In this document: positions 60,283 through 64,000 of the stretch, piece after piece
Position numbering within the stretch: the first letter of the stretch is position 1
Layout of the letters: each line of letters begins with the position of its first letter
Assembly: GCA_028554755.1 (NCBI GenBank)
Contig: JAPTOF010000003.1
Location: forward strand, 24,282,001-24,346,000
Direction of reading: 5' to 3'
Origin: Cordia subcordata
Lineage: Eukaryota > Streptophyta > Magnoliopsida > Boraginales > Cordiaceae
Length of the DNA stretch: 64,000 nt
Program-made: the position numbers and the translations under genes
The notes under the pieces: generated by a model
What the model was told of the DNA's origin: nothing
Databases searched by the model: none
Seen by the model: the letters and a program-made list of their open reading frames with translations, nothing else

Positions 60283-61136
60283 GGAGAGAGAAAGAGAGTT
60301 AACTGATCATATCGTCAATTGGTGTAGCAGCACGCGGGCGATGGAGATCAAAAGTACTGTTACGTTGTATAAACTTTGCTAACATCTTTGGACCACTTCT
60401 TGTCATTTCCATCACAAGAGTCCGTAAGCATCTCAGCGGTGGTCTACCATTTATGATATATAAATTGTGAAAGACAAAAATTCATTATGTTAGTCATGTG
60501 GATATTCAATGAATCAAAGATTCACTACGTATAGTTTCTTATGACATGCAAAATTAAACTAGTATACCAATTCACAAGCGGGGAATAAATTAAGATGAAC
60601 AAAGGGAGTTCTAGTTCTAGTTCTACAAAATGAAAAAAAAAAAGCAAAAAAAAAGGGAATTCTAGCATGGATTACATTTTATCTACATTACTTTATTAAA
60701 ACAAATTAAGCTAATATTCATTTTAATAATAGAGATCGATTATACATACTCGAGGACATTATGTATTCTTAATAAAAACTATCTATTTTATTAACTTCAG
60801 ACATGTGAAACTATTTCAAATTGAGTTAGTTCATAATTTTGCACTTACACTAGCAATTTTAATGAGTTTTCTCTTCTAAACCGTCTCAAATTGACGGATG
60901 TAACCATCTTCAAATGTGATTGTGATTTAGTCACTTTGGGTTTTCAAAAAAATTATTTGTTGTTAGACCTTCTCCAACTAGCCCCTTATTTGATTGTCAA
61001 TTTTAAATTTAGGAGTACAAGTGGAGAACTAAGCTCCAAAAACCCTCCTATCTACCCTTCAAAATTTAGGGGCCCTTTTCTAATTTTTTATTCTGCTCCA
61101 CATATAATTAATAATTAATAATAATTGATGAATAAA

Positions 61137-61168
<32 letters not shown>

Positions 61169-62218
61169 ACACAAAATGGATAGCATAAAAATAAAAGAAA
61201 AATGTGCTTAACTGAAATAAGAAAAGATATAAAAGTAGAGGTAGAAAAATTGTTTATTGTGAAACTAAAATAGAGAGTCTTTGAAATAAGAGTTTTGATT
61301 AAAAATAAAAAAAAATTATTAGAATGAACAACAATAAGAGTTTTTAAAATATAAAGAATGAATCAAAATCTCTAAATATATTTTAAAAAAAAAGACAAAC
61401 TATTAGAGTTTTAGTATTGCTGATGTTGAATTCTTTTAGGGAAGCAAAGAGAAGAAAAGGCTAAATGTGGAAGAGAGATAAAAGGCAACTGGGGGATGAT
61501 GATGTACAAATGCTTATCCAAATCATGGAAATGTTTGCCAACATGCATATAAATAAGAGTTTCGTCAGCTCCGACTCAATTAGGGCGTGTTCTCCCATTT
61601 CAAGGCTAAATCACTTGCCGGTTAAAAAGAAACCAATTATAAACTAATCCTACCCATTTGTTTATTTATTATTATTATGACACCCTAGAATCCTAGAATC
61701 TACTGTTATAAACAATATAGCTGAGGCCTACACACATTTAAAAAAAAAAAAAAAGAAGAAGAAGAGAAATTAGTACAAAAGATAAAAGAAATGGAAGATG
61801 GGAAAAAGCTGTTGACACCATCGATGCAATTTAAAAGCGCTCTTTTAATAATTAGAGCCAACCCCAAGTTGGCTACGTGGGTTAAGAAAGTGTTTGGCTT
61901 TGTTTTTTCGGATGTTTATAAATATTTAAAAAAAATATTCTTTTACATATTTTTTACTCTTTTATAGTTATAAGTCACAAATAAGCACTCCCCAATGCCT
62001 TCTAAGTTTTGGACATAAAAATTTGAACAATTTTTTATAATATTATAAAGTTATTTTTAACGATTATAATTTATTTATATTATTATATAATTAATTAAAG
62101 TATTAAGCTTTCTCATAAATCTATTTATGGCAATGTCTGTATTTTTTTTTTTTTTTTTGTCGGAATGTATTGGAGATATTTTTGCGTTTGGGGAGGGGGA
62201 GAGAGAGTGGAAGCAAGG
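59765..62218. other. AT-rich intergenic DNA, no gene seen
   Basis: Microsatellites (TA)n(AC)n at about 60247-60283 and (TA)n at 61138-61163 and a family C MITE are the only named contents. Confidence 0.5.
60966..61422. mobile_element. MITE family C copy 2 (diverged)
   Basis: The left end TTAGACC-TCTCCAACTAG and the following AGCTCC and GGGGCCCTTTT blocks match the copy at 44945, and the tail AATGAATCAAAATC matches as well. It holds a (TA)n expansion. The right terminus is unclear. Confidence 0.6.
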
Positions 62219-62332
62219 GCACGTGTCCCGGTCTGAGAGAGGAGTCAGGCGTGAGACGTATCAAGAATCAAGGCAAATGGAGCAGGGCTGACTTCTCGAT
62301 GACCAGACTACACAGAGCACGTGTCACGGTCT
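62219..62332. promoter_or_regulatory. Pair of G-box/ABRE motifs in repeated 16-bp context
   Basis: GCACGTGTCCCGGTCT (62219-62234) and GCACGTGTCACGGTCT (62317-62332) differ at one base and are 98 bp apart. ACGTGTC is the ABRE/G-box core bound by bZIP factors. The surrounding 150 bp is much more GC-rich than its neighbourhood, so this could be promoter of a gene beyond the right edge. Confidence 0.5.
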
Positions 62333-64000
62333 TCGTGAAGCATCCACACTTTTTGATTTGGTATACTTAGATTACTAAATCCAAAAGAAAAAAAAGAAAA
62401 AAAAATAGGGAAATTTTATTTTTCCCATTTGAATATTTTATAATTCTTGTCCAAAAAACAAACATTTATAATTGATTAAAGTTAAACGATTTAAAACCGA
62501 AAGTATTTTAGTTCTTATCTCAGTTCGATGAAATTTTATCTTTTTTTTTTTTTTGTCCTATAGCCTCGATTATCTTATCTTTATCCGCCTAAATTATTAG
62601 ATATACGTCATATATTTAATGCAAAATGTTAAAAATAACAAAATTGAAATATTAAAATAAGCCAAGATTAAGATATCATGAGGAGATGAGTATAGGACTA
62701 ACTGTAGTGGAAAATTCCCTCCCCCCCCCCCAAAAGAAAAAGAAAAAACTCAATTTAAGAAAATATGCAAAAAAAGAATACAAAGAGAAATACTCTATAT
62801 ACATAGTGTAACAAAAAGATAATTAATCAGATAAAATAGATCCTCTATCAAACGACACCCTGAAGCCTGTAAGAATTCCTAAACAAAACAAGATAGAAAA
62901 GATATAGTGTTTAGTTTTAGATGATTGCACTAACAAAATAAGATAAGAAAAAAGAGAATAGTGTTAAGCTTAGCTTATTCACTGCACAGTAAACACAAAG
63001 TTCTACTATTTTTTTTAATCTTAAAATCAATTATAAGTAATTAATGAAAATGAAAAATAGCATTCAAAAAAATTACTTCATACAATTTTTTCAATATTGG
63101 AGAATTATTATGACAAAATCCACCCTTGTAAAATATTTGGGGGTTTGGTATTATTAGTCACATTGGCTGAAGTCGCATGACTTTCCATAATTGTATATGA
63201 TAATAGTCATCCATGCAAATATGAAATACCACATTAGCCCTTTCGTGCGTGACAAAGAAAAGAAACAACTCTGGAATCATCATGCCGGCTTTCATTCTTC
63301 TTCGGTCAAAATAATCCCTCTTGTGTAATTTACAAGATTTTCATTTCATGATTGTTACCTGAAATTTGTCAAAGACATGTTTAAACAATTCTCAAAGGTC
63401 AAAAAAAATTCGGATAAGTCAAGGGATATTTGCTGTACTTCTCAAAAAAAAAAAAAAAGTAGCAGCAATAATGCACGAATACGAGTCAACAAGGTTTTGA
63501 TGATTATCTTGACGGTTGATTACGCATTGAATTGTTTGGTTGGATTTCTGACCCATGAAAATAACTGTCTTTTAAGTTTTTCTTTCTTTTTTGTTTCAAA
63601 AAATTTGTTTTTGCGACGTTAAACAATAATGCTTTCCGTCATTTATTCACTTAATTTAATTACCTCTTCTTTGTATTGTGAAACTTTATATGTTAACAGT
63701 CAAATCTATCGCACATAAAATAAATATTGTATTATATAAGAATGGGAGAGTATAATGAAAACAGAACGTTATATTCTAATGGTCGAGAAATATTGAAAAT
63801 TAAAAAAGAAAAGGATTTTCAAGTTTGGGTTACTATGCGACTTTTGTTGATGGATGGTTTCTCGGCCCACCATCTGACCCAAATTTAAATCTATATGGGC
63901 CATGGTGTTGAAAGTCCACTCACAAGCCCGGTATTTTAAGCTCAAGATTTTAAGAACAGCTTCGCTTCTGCATCACAAAAGCGTAACTCATCTATTTTAA
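62333..64000. other. Right-edge DNA, no gene seen
   Basis: It is AT-rich up to about 63840. The last 160 bases are less so and carry GGCCCA (63864-63869) and TGGGCC (63896-63901), the site II core found in many plant promoters. No reading frame could be assigned. Confidence 0.45.

Overview
This is a nuclear chromosome segment from a dicot plant. The evidence is AT-rich intergenic DNA, GT-AG introns, a plant-type mitochondrial ornithine aminotransferase, an F-box protein family known from Arabidopsis, a plant-specific CIN-type TCP transcription factor carrying a miR319 site, and many plant MITEs. The species cannot be named from the sequence. No bacterial gene, CRISPR array, rRNA gene or standard tRNA gene was seen. 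Exon boundaries are my own splice reading, and family names and Arabidopsis locus comparisons come from memory; neither was run through a search.

Layout: 1-3211 is upstream DNA, possibly the tail of a neighbouring gene plus a promoter. 3212-12797 is a 10-exon delta-ornithine aminotransferase gene on the + strand whose introns hold a SINE, a MITE and several short tandem duplications. 12798-21400 is intergenic with a SINE-like sequence, MITEs and microsatellites. 21400-27745 and 31310-41605 are two units of a tandem segmental duplication, each beginning with a copy of one F-box gene with a 3'UTR intron. The junction between them (27746-31309) holds a decayed plant-mobile-domain (MAIN-like) gene on the minus strand, a long trinucleotide microsatellite and AT-rich DNA. 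Unit 2 is longer because of later insertions, several datable against the empty site in unit 1. 41606-48731 holds a LINE relic, a triple-nested MITE cluster and a possible terminal exon. 48732-50240 (minus) encodes a TCP2/TCP24-like factor with leader and promoter to about 51.2 kb. 51.2-64 kb is a gene-poor tract with a non-autonomous CACTA element, MITEs and, near the right edge, paired G-box motifs.

Function: the three gene families are functionally separate (proline/arginine/glutamate metabolism, SCF ubiquitin ligase adaptor, leaf-development transcription factor). Their linkage is notable because, as I recall, Arabidopsis has an F-box gene beside delta-OAT on chromosome 5 (At5g46170/At5g46180) and the paralogous F-box gene beside TCP24 on chromosome 1 (At1g30200/At1g30210). 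The window would then keep the unfractionated ancestral order.

Most striking: the two F-box coding regions differ by only about 14 substitutions (7 synonymous, 7 non-synonymous) and one 21-nt indel, while their introns and UTRs differ by roughly 10-12%, which suggests gene conversion of the coding tract. The duplicated locus also gives natural empty sites that fix target-site duplications for PIF/Harbinger-, hAT- and Mutator-type elements. I found no convincing new molecular system; the novelty is in genome structure.
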